A stretch of DNA of 41,834 nt, from positions 1 through 41,834 of IMG/VR virus record IMGVR_UViG_3300043602_000160. One strand, 5' to 3'. The notes under the pieces were generated by a model. It was not told where the DNA came from and did no database searches. It saw nothing but the letters and a program-made list of their open reading frames with translations. The translations under genes were made by a program, and so were the position numbers. The number at the start of each line of letters is the position of its first letter. Positions within the stretch are counted from its first letter, which is position 1. This DNA comes from a virus. Positions 1 through 6,407 of this stretch are shown here, one piece after another.

Positions 1-459
1 TAGTACTATCATGTACTGCACCACCATCACGTAGTTCTACGACATGGTCGGCATACATACGGTGCTCAGGCTGTGCCCTACTGCACCTATGCCCATGGTG
101 GTCATGGTACTCACACCTACCACCTGCCCTACCTACTACTGCAGCACGCCATGCCCTGTACTGTGGTGTGGTGTAGGCCTGGTCCTTGACCTTGGGTGGG
201 TGAGGTGTGGTGGCGGTGTTGGTGGTACGTACCAAGGGAGGGAGGGACTTGAGCTTTGGCATGGGAGCACCAGGGCATCAGTACGCTTGGCTAGGATCGG
301 ATGCCCTGGCGTCCATAGCGAAACCCGCACCACAACCCCTTGCACTGCAGGTTTCCATAAACGCGCTGCACGGCACGGAAATCCCTTTTTGTGGGGATTT
401 CTGCGGATAATCAGGTTGTTATGTGCAAGGGGTGAAGTAGCGTCTAACATGATTACTCC
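1..459. other. Gene-free region with odd base composition
   Basis: I see no convincing gene here. Reading frames that stay open give His/Tyr-rich or Val/Gly-rich translations unlike a natural protein. The plus strand is C-rich up to about 165 and then turns G-rich, with GGG runs at 194-196, 198-200, 236-238, 240-242 and 244-246. CATG and GTAC words are frequent. A 7-bp inverted repeat (379-385 with 394-400) lies downstream of the NusG-like gene on its strand, but it has no T-run, so I do not call it a terminator. The stretch is the 3' flank of the left early operon. Confidence 0.6.
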
Positions 460-936
460 CTAGCGCGCAACATGTAGCGGTTCTAAGTCCCTGCTAGGTA
501 GCTCCACTGGTACTTTCTGGCCCATGAGGTTGAGCAGCACCCACACCCGATCCTTGCCGCTCATGCCCTCGCATAGGGCGGTCTGCCCTTCGAAACTGCC
601 GCGGGTGATGCGCACATGCTGGCCCTTGCGCAGGCGGTTGGTCGGAGATGGCAGTTTGACGAAGCCGCCGACCTCGCGCTTGCGGATCTCGGTCATGGTT
701 TTCTCCGGTAGACGTGCCGGCTGATCGCCCGACATGAGCAGGCGCACAACGCCGGCGGTCCACATGACGGGATACCAGCGATCGACGATGCGCACGAACA
801 GGTAGCCCGGAAAGAGCGGCGCAACACGGCCGTGAACCCTGATCCGCGGCATGTAAGTTTCGAACCGAGCTCGCATGAGCAGCAGACGCACGGCATGCTC
901 GCGCTGGGTTTCGGTCTGGACGACCGACCAGGTCAT
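460..936 (-). CDS. NusG/RfaH-like transcription antitermination factor
   Basis: This 158-residue protein has the two-domain plan of NusG and RfaH. The N-terminal NGN-type domain (about residues 1-90) includes a PLFPGYLFVRI segment (residues 39-49), typical of the family. A KOW-like domain follows, starting near GQHVRITRGSFEGQ (about 105-118). Such proteins bind RNA polymerase and change pausing and termination. The ATG overlaps the stop of the preceding 45-residue gene as ATGA. It is the last gene of the left early operon, so it may help the polymerase read through the long late operon. Family assignment is fairly sure; the phage-specific role is inferred. A host-type NusG would be somewhat longer, about 175-180 residues. 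Confidence 0.82.
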   Translation of the reverse strand: MTWSVVQTETQREHAVRLLLMRARFETYMPRIRVHGRVAPLFPGYLFVRIVDRWYPVMWTAGVVRLLMSGDQPARLPEKTMTEIRKREVGGFVKLPSPTNRLRKGQHVRITRGSFEGQTALCEGMSGKDRVWVLLNLMGQKVPVELPSRDLEPLHVAR

Positions 937-1070
937 GCCGGCTCGACCTTCTCGGGTTCGACTTTCTCAGGTATGGGCGGCACATGCTTGGGCGGTGGCG
1001 CAGGCGGCTCGTCCGGCACGGTTTGCGGGATCACAACGCGGCGTCGCACTGGTTTTCCGATCTCGCTCAT
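933..1070 (-). CDS. Small proline-rich protein, 45 residues
   Basis: This short frame starts MSEIGKPVRRR and continues with a tail of Pro, Lys and Glu, including two copies of EKVEP near the C-terminus. It has ATGA overlaps at both ends: its ATG overlaps the stop of the gene at 1067-1375, and its own stop overlaps the ATG of the NusG-like gene. The spacing strongly suggests translation by coupling. No domain is recognisable. A basic N-terminus with a Pro/Glu-rich tail could be an unstructured adaptor, but this is a guess. Confidence 0.6.
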   Translation of the reverse strand: MSEIGKPVRRRVVIPQTVPDEPPAPPPKHVPPIPEKVEPEKVEPA

Positions 1071-1375
1071 CGCAGGATTCCGTTGTTGCGTAGTTCCTCG
1101 CGCAGTTCGATCTGGTGGCGCAGCAGCAGCTCGACGGATTCGATCAGCCAGCGATAGGTCGGCGTGAACTGCGTTAGCTCAGGCTTGCTTGGCTGCGACA
1201 GTAGTTCGGCCACCAACAAGTCGTGAACCCATTGCGTCGATTGGCCGTCAATCAGGGCGTCCTTTGCGCGCGTAACGACTGCCCGCAGCCGCTTGATGGT
1301 GGCGGCGGCCTCCTGCCGTACTTCTCTCGGTAGATAATCAACTTGCTGTAGCAGCCGCTCAACGATGTCGGTCAT
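1067..1375 (-). CDS. Small helical protein of the MTDIVERL type
   Basis: This is a 102-residue protein of unknown function. The start MTDIVERLL is chosen because its ATG overlaps the radical SAM stop as ATGA, and because similar N-termini occur in other genes here (MTDLIERA at 2528 and VTDDIDDIVERLL at 10481). The first half has a pattern of regularly spaced Leu, Ala and Arg that suggests a helix (EAAATIKRLRAVV). No enzyme motif is seen. Such short proteins are common in early operons of tailed phages. A 32-bp sequence shared with the junction at 2521-2552 spans its start. Confidence 0.65.
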   Translation of the reverse strand: MTDIVERLLQQVDYLPREVRQEAAATIKRLRAVVTRAKDALIDGQSTQWVHDLLVAELLSQPSKPELTQFTPTYRWLIESVELLLRHQIELREELRNNGILR

Positions 1376-1399
1376 GGCTTGGTGTCCTTGAGGGCGGCG
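1368..1399. repeat. Gene-junction repeat, copy A
   Basis: These 32 bases match 2521-2552 at 31 positions. The copy covers the stop of the radical SAM gene and the start of the next gene (ALKDTKP stop, then MTD). Confidence 0.85.
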
Positions 1400-2217
1400 C
1401 GGGCATGAATGATGGCCGGTCTGGCCCAGCGTCGCTGGAATGCGCGCCAACCCGGTTCCGGCCGATGCTTTTCTTGCGATGGAGTTTCCGGTTTCCACAA
1501 CATCGCCATTGGCGTAAAGCCAATCGATTGCATCTGCTGCAGCCGATTCTCTGCTAAGGTAAAGGTGTCCTTTGGAAATCCTATAAGGACATAGACCCGC
1601 ATCCGGTGCGAAGCCGCCGTGAAACCAGCCGCTAATAGACGGCGGGCTGCATGTTCCAACGTTTCGAACTTGTCACCGGGATCATAGGCAAAGAACATAT
1701 TCGGTCGTGGCGTCAGGCTCGCCAACAGATCAACCTGATAATCCTCCAGCGCGAGTGCTTCCAAGCCGCCGGTAAACTCGATGCGGCGCTTCTGTTGGCG
1801 CAGCATGGAAAACACTGCTTCGACATGCGGGCGAGGACACGCCAGCAGGTTGTCATCGAGGATGTTCCATCCATTGATGATAGGTAGTAGGCGCGGCACC
1901 GGATCGCGCTTCCACACTGAGCAGAACCAACAGCGCCTAGGACAGCCGCGCGACGTGAATATATATCCCGGTTTGATGTAGCGGCCAGGAATGAAGTCGG
2001 CACCGGCATCACCATAGGCGACGCCACCGACCTTTACTGGAGCGACGGCACGCCACTGTTCGGCCAAGTCCTCGGCGATCGCTTTGTCATAGGTGAACGT
2101 CACCGACACATGGACCTCATCGGCCTCGGCAAAGAAATCCGGCGGCCCGAAATAGGCGAGTGCGTCTACCGGCGTCGCCTTGGTCTTGCGCGGAAATACC
2201 CGGATAAGTTTGGTCAT
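1372..2217 (-). CDS. Radical SAM domain protein
   Basis: This 281-residue protein carries CX3CX2C (Cys92, Cys96, Cys99) inside SRGCPRRCWFC. That is the signature binding a 4Fe-4S cluster which splits S-adenosylmethionine. A GG-containing strand (EFTGGLEA, about 147-154) fits the SAM-contacting motif after the cluster, and an upstream VGGVAYGD segment (63-70) precedes the core. The substrate is unknown. It differs from phage QueE proteins, whose cysteines are spaced differently. The start at 2217 is chosen because the ATG overlaps the previous stop as TAATG. It lies between a coiled-coil gene and a small helical gene in the early operon, so a role in nucleic acid or nucleotide modification is possible but only inferred. 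Confidence 0.8.
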   Translation of the reverse strand: MTKLIRVFPRKTKATPVDALAYFGPPDFFAEADEVHVSVTFTYDKAIAEDLAEQWRAVAPVKVGGVAYGDAGADFIPGRYIKPGYIFTSRGCPRRCWFCSVWKRDPVPRLLPIINGWNILDDNLLACPRPHVEAVFSMLRQQKRRIEFTGGLEALALEDYQVDLLASLTPRPNMFFAYDPGDKFETLEHAARRLLAAGFTAASHRMRVYVLIGFPKDTFTLAENRLQQMQSIGFTPMAMLWKPETPSQEKHRPEPGWRAFQRRWARPAIIHARAALKDTKP

Positions 2218-2528
2218 TATGGCTTGGTGTTCTTGGATGCGAGGGCATCTATCTTCTCTTGTAGCTCCGCATTCCACATCATGAGTTTATGGTTGTCAGT
2301 TCGCAACCGCTCGATCTCAAAGCCCTGTTGTCGGATAATTGCGGCCAAGTCTCCGGCTTTAGCTTCCCTTTTCAGCCGCTCGATCTCGGCAATCAATTTT
2401 GGGTGCTCCTGATCGACAATTTCCGTTAGCCGCTCGATCTCGTCTGCAAGCTGCCACACAAGATAGTCCTGCGGATCGCCGCCTAAGTTGTGGACGTAAC
2501 TGCGTGCCCGCTCAATCAGGTCGGTCAT
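2217..2528 (-). CDS. Coiled-coil early protein
   Basis: This 103-residue protein begins MTDLIERARSYVHNLGGD and is then almost wholly helical, with heptad-like spacing of Leu and Ile (EIERL occurs twice; FEIERLRTDN and LQEKIDALA follow). A coiled coil from about residue 25 to the end is likely. It ends KNTKP, very like the KDTKP end of the radical SAM protein, and the DNA around both ends is a repeated junction sequence. The start has AAGGA about 10 bases upstream. Function is unknown; a small partner or scaffolding protein is possible. Confidence 0.65.
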   Translation of the reverse strand: MTDLIERARSYVHNLGGDPQDYLVWQLADEIERLTEIVDQEHPKLIAEIERLKREAKAGDLAAIIRQQGFEIERLRTDNHKLMMWNAELQEKIDALASKNTKP

Positions 2529-2552
2529 GGCGTGGTGTCCTTGAGGGCGGCG
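2521..2552. repeat. Gene-junction repeat, copy B
   Basis: This matches 1368-1399 at 31 of 32 positions. Upstream of the start at 2528 it still encodes AALKDTTP followed by a stop, a remnant of a gene end that no longer has a gene attached. A shorter relative lies at the TAATG junction around 2218-2234 (16 of 17 bases). Confidence 0.8.
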
Positions 2553-2556
2553 GGTT

Positions 2557-2572
2557 TGCTTCACGTGAAACC
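2557..2572. promoter_or_regulatory. parS-like palindrome, second copy
   Basis: The 16 bases TGCTTCACGTGAAACC match the bacterial centromere parS consensus TGTTTCACGTGAAACA at 14 positions, with the central TTCACGTGAA intact. The site sits in the short gap between the DUF1376 gene and the coiled-coil gene, so it is not constrained by coding. ParB or Noc binding is inferred. Confidence 0.5.
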
Positions 2573-3166
2573 TCATTCCTCGCTGGTGGATCGTTTGGCT
2601 GCGACGAGGTGGGTGGGCTCGAGGACGTTGTCGGATTTCGTGCGTGGCGGGCTGCGATACTCGACGCCTGGATCGCGCCAATTGACCTGCACTTGCACGG
2701 ACGGCGCTTTCCCTACCTTACCATTAAGAGAAGACTCTCTATTGGAAGTGGAAGTGGGATATGGGGTGATTTGGGGGGTGATTTGGGGGGTGTTTTGCTC
2801 AGCACTTGCTGATCGTTTGCTGAGCATTTGCTCAGCCGCAGCCTTGCGATTGTTAGCGATTTTGCCTAAGCGGTGTAACTCATCGGTGACACGCTCATGA
2901 TGGTAACCATGATCACTGGTACCAGTGATCACTGGGCCCACGGCATTCCGCACAAAAAAAGGTTCCAGCGTTTTCCAGACCTCTTTCCAGCGGTCATGGC
3001 GCACATGTGCAATGCGAGAAAGGCGAACTCGATCGCCGGGTATTTGGCCATCGTTCTCCCATGCATGCGCGATCAGAAATAGATATGCGCCAGCCTCTTG
3101 CGCCGAGAGGTGCATAGTATTGGCGAGGAAGTCGCCCCAGAACAATGGCATCCAAGGATATTTCAT
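2573..3166 (-). CDS. DUF1376 (YdaU-like) protein
   Basis: The N-terminal part (KYPWMPLFWGDFLANT..LSAQEAGAYLFLIAHAWE) is the typical DUF1376 or YdaU domain found in phage replication regions. It is followed by a low-complexity tail rich in Ser, Thr and Pro (ITPQITPYPTSTS). The protein has 197 residues from the chosen ATG at 3166, which overlaps the methyltransferase stop as ATGA; another in-frame ATG lies 12 bases upstream. Members are thought to act in replication initiation, often next to helicase loaders, but the biochemical role is not established. No DnaC-like or helicase gene is visible here. Confidence 0.78.
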   Translation of the reverse strand: MKYPWMPLFWGDFLANTMHLSAQEAGAYLFLIAHAWENDGQIPGDRVRLSRIAHVRHDRWKEVWKTLEPFFVRNAVGPVITGTSDHGYHHERVTDELHRLGKIANNRKAAAEQMLSKRSASAEQNTPQITPQITPYPTSTSNRESSLNGKVGKAPSVQVQVNWRDPGVEYRSPPRTKSDNVLEPTHLVAAKRSTSEE

Positions 3167-3864
3167 GGCGGCGTCCATCCTGGCCCGCCGTTGGCCTTGC
3201 GCTCGCGGATGACGCGGTAGGCCTCATCGATCGAGCGGGCGAAGTCGTCGGTCGCGTCGTAGTCGTCGCGCTGCGCAAACTTATCGACTTCATTGCCCCA
3301 CACATCCCAGCCAGGACGCCGTTGCCGCGCAAACAGTTCGAGGTAAGGGCCGGCGACTAGCCGCTCGATTGACGCGTGGACGCCTTCGGGCTTGCGGCTG
3401 TGCTCCCGTTTGGGAGCAATGATGGCTTGCCTAATATCAGCGTTGAGTCGCTTCGGCTGGCCTCGTGTTGCCAGTAAGCATGGCTCAGTGTTGGCGCGCG
3501 TCCAATAACCCAGCCCCATGAAAGGCTCGACATCATCTCGGAACATTTCAATTTGCCGAGCGTCGGCCTTCGTCCACGAAAATGCGCAGGTCTTATAGGT
3601 AAAGCCCCAAGCGTCCAGAATGGCGAATGATCGCCTTAACACCGGCCAGCATGTCCACAAGAATAGAACGCTATTTTCGGCAGCAAGCTCCGCGACAGGA
3701 AGCGCCGCAATAAGTTCGTCCTTCATCATGTCATAGTCCGGTGCTTTCGCACTGGACATGTTCCCAGCGCCGTCGCGTTGCTGACCGGCCCAAACTTGAA
3801 AATGCCACGGCGGATCAGCGAGGATCGCCCCGTAATGCCCGCGCTTGAGCCCATCAAAGATCAT
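3163..3864 (-). CDS. MT-A70 family adenine methyltransferase
   Basis: The protein (233 residues from the ATG at 3864) has the catalytic ADPPWHF motif (DPPW at residues 17-20) of N6-adenine methyltransferases of the MT-A70 type. Further family features are LFLWTCWPVL and EHSRKPEGVH near the C-terminal third, the latter typical of the SAM-binding part. It should transfer a methyl group from SAM to adenine in DNA. No partner restriction enzyme is nearby, so protection from host restriction or regulation is more likely than a complete restriction system. The start overlaps the resolvase stop as ATGA; the in-frame extension upstream lies inside the resolvase gene and is ignored. Confidence 0.85.
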   Translation of the reverse strand: MIFDGLKRGHYGAILADPPWHFQVWAGQQRDGAGNMSSAKAPDYDMMKDELIAALPVAELAAENSVLFLWTCWPVLRRSFAILDAWGFTYKTCAFSWTKADARQIEMFRDDVEPFMGLGYWTRANTEPCLLATRGQPKRLNADIRQAIIAPKREHSRKPEGVHASIERLVAGPYLELFARQRRPGWDVWGNEVDKFAQRDDYDATDDFARSIDEAYRVIRERKANGGPGWTPP

Positions 3865-4397
3865 GCGATCACCCGCAGCCGCTTGTTGAACAGCGGCGAG
3901 ACCTGCAGCGCCCATGTCGGATCGATCAGCGCGCAGGCAAAACTCCAAAGAGCCAAGGCATCGCCGGCGTTGTCGTCCGGGCAGTCCCAGCCCAGCGCCT
4001 TGCAGCGGTCCATGACCGCCTGCTTGGCCTCCTTGCGCTGCAGGCTGCGGTAGCCGATGAAATGCGCGCGGATGTCGCCGACGCTGGCGGTTGCGATCTC
4101 GCCGACGCCATACCGATGCGCCAGGCCCTTGACGATGCCATGCAGCCCGGCGAGCCGATCGCGGACCGCGCGCGAGGTCTCATTCCTCATTGCCAGTGGC
4201 GAGAGCATGTCCTCGATGATCAGCACGTCCGGTAAGTCGTGCTCGAGCAGATCACCGATCCAGTAGATGGCCTCGCCGAAGATCGTGCTATCGCGCGCGC
4301 CGTGCTTGCCGAAGCGGATCGAGGCGCTGATCGGTGTCTCGCCCACGCGCCCGCGCGCATAGCCGGTGCGGGTCGCGAGGTCCAAGGCAAGCACCAT
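3861..4397 (-). CDS. RuvC-like Holliday junction resolvase
   Basis: This 178-residue protein begins MVLALDLATRTGYA, the first RNase H-fold strand of RuvC-type nucleases, with Asp6 as a metal ligand. Glu62 (LIIEDM) and the pair near the C-terminus (DDNAGDALAL, Asp142 and Asp146) complete the expected acidic set. It should cut four-way DNA junctions during replication, recombination or packaging. It is the first gene of the left early operon. The ATG at 4397 is preferred over an upstream TTG, which would add a Pro-rich stretch unlike the family. Confidence 0.8.
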   Translation of the reverse strand: MVLALDLATRTGYARGRVGETPISASIRFGKHGARDSTIFGEAIYWIGDLLEHDLPDVLIIEDMLSPLAMRNETSRAVRDRLAGLHGIVKGLAHRYGVGEIATASVGDIRAHFIGYRSLQRKEAKQAVMDRCKALGWDCPDDNAGDALALWSFACALIDPTWALQVSPLFNKRLRVIA

Positions 4398-4528
4398 GGT
4401 CAATGCGATATACCCCAGCAAAGGAATTGAGGGCGGCGATGGATGATGTACCGAAGGCGGAAAAAAAGGCAAATTAGACGGTTGAAAATGGCCAAAAGGT
4501 TAGTGCTTTGTCATCACTAGCGAAATAG

Positions 4529-4633
4529 CTATTCCGTCCAAGGACGTTTTTCTTTAGCGGCTGTACACGAAAAAAATTGAAGCCACAGCAATTCAACTTG
4601 GCCGCATGCCACGCACATAACTTGTGGCAGCAT
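4529..4633 (-). CDS. Possible small CxxC protein
   Basis: This 34-residue frame (MLPQVMCVACGQVELLWLQF...) contains a CVAC pair that could be half of a zinc ribbon. It lies alone inside the divergent control region. The frame stays open upstream but reads poorly, and no good ribosome site is seen. I list it as doubtful; it may be chance. Confidence 0.2.
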   Translation of the reverse strand: MLPQVMCVACGQVELLWLQFFSCTAAKEKRPWTE

Positions 4634-4651
4634 CCCTGCCCCATCATCATT

Positions 4652-4659
4652 CTGTAAAA
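4652..4659 (-). promoter_or_regulatory. TTTTACAG operator-like word in early region
   Basis: This is an exact copy, on the minus strand, of the 8-base word found three times upstream of the XRE gene (11423, 11549, 11628). The wider AATTTTACAG context is the same as at 11626-11635. It is a candidate repressor site controlling one or both early operons. Confidence 0.45.
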
Positions 4660-4832
4660 TTTTTCCTCTGGACGTTCGCAAACATGTCTCTGTAACGTGG
4701 TTCAGGATCGGACGGCGGTTTGGTGACGCCGTCAAGACCGGACATTTTGAACCCGGCCGAAGAACTAGAACCAAACGAAAAGCCGAAACGAATTCACGCG
4801 GCCGCGCGTCAGTGCGGGAGCACGGTGAAACT

Positions 4833-5234
4833 ATGCCCAAGATCAATCAGCACACCGACAAGCTGTTATCCGCCATGGCCCTGGAAAGATCTTCGCAGTT
4901 GATCGTGTCCGAAACCAAGCGTGCCATAGAGGTGCTCGATCGCTTGCACCGCATCGGCCACACCGGCAAGGCCCGCATCGGCGAGGCCTTCGTGCGCAGT
5001 GTTGCACGTGAAACAAACTCAGGTCGCTCGACCGTCTATACCGATCTGCGCCGCGCGCGTGCGCTTGGCCTCGAGGCACTCAAGGCCATCCAGGGCACGT
5101 CGCTCGACCACGGCCGCGAACTAGACGCCCTGCCCTTGCTCAGGCCGCCGGCGAGGCAGAACCTGATCAAGCGAGCAGTCGCTGGAGAGATCGTCTCTGC
5201 CGTCAAGGCACTCAAAACGGCAGCGCGCTCATGA
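4833..5234 (+). CDS. ParB-type HTH protein
   Basis: This 133-residue protein resembles the DNA-binding half of ParB/KorB-like proteins without the N-terminal nuclease-like domain. The HTH region reads SVARETNSGRSTVYTDLRRA. It is followed by the typical stretch GTSLDHGRELDALPLL and AGEIVSAVKAL. In phages such proteins may regulate transcription or aid replication. It heads the right early operon. The ATG at 4833 is preferred to an upstream GTG at 4812; GGGAG lies about 12 bases ahead. A perfect parS match (5000-5015) sits inside this gene. Family similarity is clear to me, the specific function is not. Confidence 0.6.
   Translation: MPKINQHTDKLLSAMALERSSQLIVSETKRAIEVLDRLHRIGHTGKARIGEAFVRSVARETNSGRSTVYTDLRRARALGLEALKAIQGTSLDHGRELDALPLLRPPARQNLIKRAVAGEIVSAVKALKTAARS
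5000..5015. promoter_or_regulatory. parS-consensus site inside the ParB-HTH gene
   Basis: TGTTGCACGTGAAACA matches the chromosomal parS consensus TGTTNCACGTGAAACA at every defined position. The flanks are coding (SVARET). With 15 fixed bases, a chance match in about 42 kb is very unlikely. Binding by host ParB or Noc is inferred from known parS biology. Confidence 0.6.
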
Positions 5235-5473
5235 CCATCGAGCACCGCACCATCATGCGGCGATGGGCCGACGCCACGCGCTATCTCCGCTGGGACGAGG
5301 CCGAGCAGTTATGGCGGGAACTCATGGTGGAATGGCTGCGGCCGCCAGGTACCGATCAAGGCTACTGGAACGACCTGCTCGCTCGCCGGATGGCTGTGCT
5401 TGAGCGCAAGGAACAGCGCAACACGGTCAGCGATATCGAGTTCGATAAAGCGCACGGAGATATAAACCAATGA
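5231..5473 (+). CDS. Small hypothetical early protein
   Basis: This 80-residue protein is rich in Trp, Arg and Glu (RRWADATRYLRWDEAEQLWREL) and is probably helical. Its ATG overlaps the stop of the ParB-HTH gene as ATGA, and its stop overlaps the start of the recombinase-like gene as ATGA. This places it firmly in the operon. I recognise no family. A small accessory protein to the neighbouring DNA-binding proteins is a possibility. Confidence 0.6.
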   Translation: MTIEHRTIMRRWADATRYLRWDEAEQLWRELMVEWLRPPGTDQGYWNDLLARRMAVLERKEQRNTVSDIEFDKAHGDINQ

Positions 5474-6405
5474 ACGTTCCGGCAAAAGCCGCCGCGCCTG
5501 CAGGCGATGTGATGGAGTCCGTTATTGCCAAGGGTGACCTGGCAAAGCTGACACCGGACGAGCGCGTGCAATACTATCAGGCAGTCTGCAAATCGCTGGG
5601 GCTGAATCCACTGACGCAGCCCCTGTCCTATATGACCTTGAGCGGAAAGCTAACGCTGTACGCTACCCGCACCTGCACCGATCAACTCCGCAAAATCAAT
5701 AACGTGTCCGTGGAAGTTGTTTCGCGTCACATCGCTGACGACATTCTGACGGTTCAAGTCAAGGCGACCACGCCAGACGGTCGCTCGGACGAGGACTTTG
5801 GTTCGGTAGCATTTCCGTCTGCGCTGAAAGGCGAAGCCCGCGCCAACGCTGTGATGAAAGCCGTCACCAAGGCCAAGCGCCGGGCCACATTGAGCATCTG
5901 CGGCCTGGGGTGGCTCGATGAAACCGAGGTCGAGGCCATCCCAGGCACGAAGTTGCCACCGCACAATCCACAAACAGGAGAGATTATCCAATCTGATGGC
6001 GCCGAGCTGGCACCCCCTTCCGACGCCGCAGATGCCGCCCCGTCATCCGAGCTTTCGCCGCGCGAAGTCGGGGCGGCACTTCTTATCGAGGCATTGGCAA
6101 AGGAAGCGGCCATGCGCGGCGAGGCCGTCTTTCGCGAGTTTTACCGCAACCGCACAGAGGCGGAAAAAGCTCGCATCAACGCAATGGGCGACGAGCTGCG
6201 CGGAATTATGGATGGCGACCTGCCGGACGATCACACCGAGCATATGAAACGTATAGAGGCATTCAAGCGTGGCCAAGCGGCGCGGTCTGCCGGCCACAAG
6301 CGTCAGGCCCTCCCGCCTGAATACCGTGAAGACGATCGCGCGCGCGAGGGACTGTGCTGGACGGCCGGTTTTGATGGCAGCGCGATGCCGGAATTCGGAG
6401 ATTAG
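5470..6405 (+). CDS. Putative ssDNA-annealing recombinase with RMF-like tail
   Basis: This protein has 311 residues. The N-terminal two thirds (TPDERVQYYQAVCKSLGLNP..., then NAVMKAVTKAKRRATLSICGLGWLDETE) resembles phage RecT-like and related annealing proteins, including the KAVTKAKRRA segment before a hydrophobic strand. These proteins coat single strands and promote annealing during recombination-dependent replication. A linker rich in Ala, Pro and Asp follows. The C-terminal part (FKRGQAARSAGHKRQALPPEY, later LCWTAGFDG) has the spacing of the ribosome modulation factor fold seen in some phage proteins. The start at 5470 overlaps the previous stop. The recombinase call is moderate; the tail call is tentative. 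Confidence 0.5.
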   Translation: MNVPAKAAAPAGDVMESVIAKGDLAKLTPDERVQYYQAVCKSLGLNPLTQPLSYMTLSGKLTLYATRTCTDQLRKINNVSVEVVSRHIADDILTVQVKATTPDGRSDEDFGSVAFPSALKGEARANAVMKAVTKAKRRATLSICGLGWLDETEVEAIPGTKLPPHNPQTGEIIQSDGAELAPPSDAADAAPSSELSPREVGAALLIEALAKEAAMRGEAVFREFYRNRTEAEKARINAMGDELRGIMDGDLPDDHTEHMKRIEAFKRGQAARSAGHKRQALPPEYREDDRAREGLCWTAGFDGSAMPEFGD

Positions 6406-6407
6406 GA

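Larger units (their letters stand above)
4398..4832. promoter_or_regulatory. Divergent early control region
   Basis: These 435 bases separate the minus-strand and plus-strand early operons, so promoters for both should lie here. Visible elements are the palindrome AATAGCTATT (4524-4533), a TTTTACAG word on the minus strand (4652-4659) shared with the array upstream of the XRE gene at 11745, and the palindrome TGACGCCGTCA (4724-4734). I could not pick convincing -35/-10 pairs by eye. Confidence 0.6.

Noticed and set aside
379-400. Hairpin as terminator of the left early operon
   Set aside because: The stem is only 7 bp and no T-run follows on the minus strand.
44-463. A 139-residue plus-strand frame in the leftmost region
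   Set aside because: The translation is rich in Val, Gly, Cys and Pro with no structure-like pattern, and the base composition itself explains the open frame.
3863-4472. Longer start of the RuvC-like gene with a Pro/Ser-rich N-terminus
   Set aside because: It requires TTG and adds residues not seen in the family before the first catalytic Asp strand.
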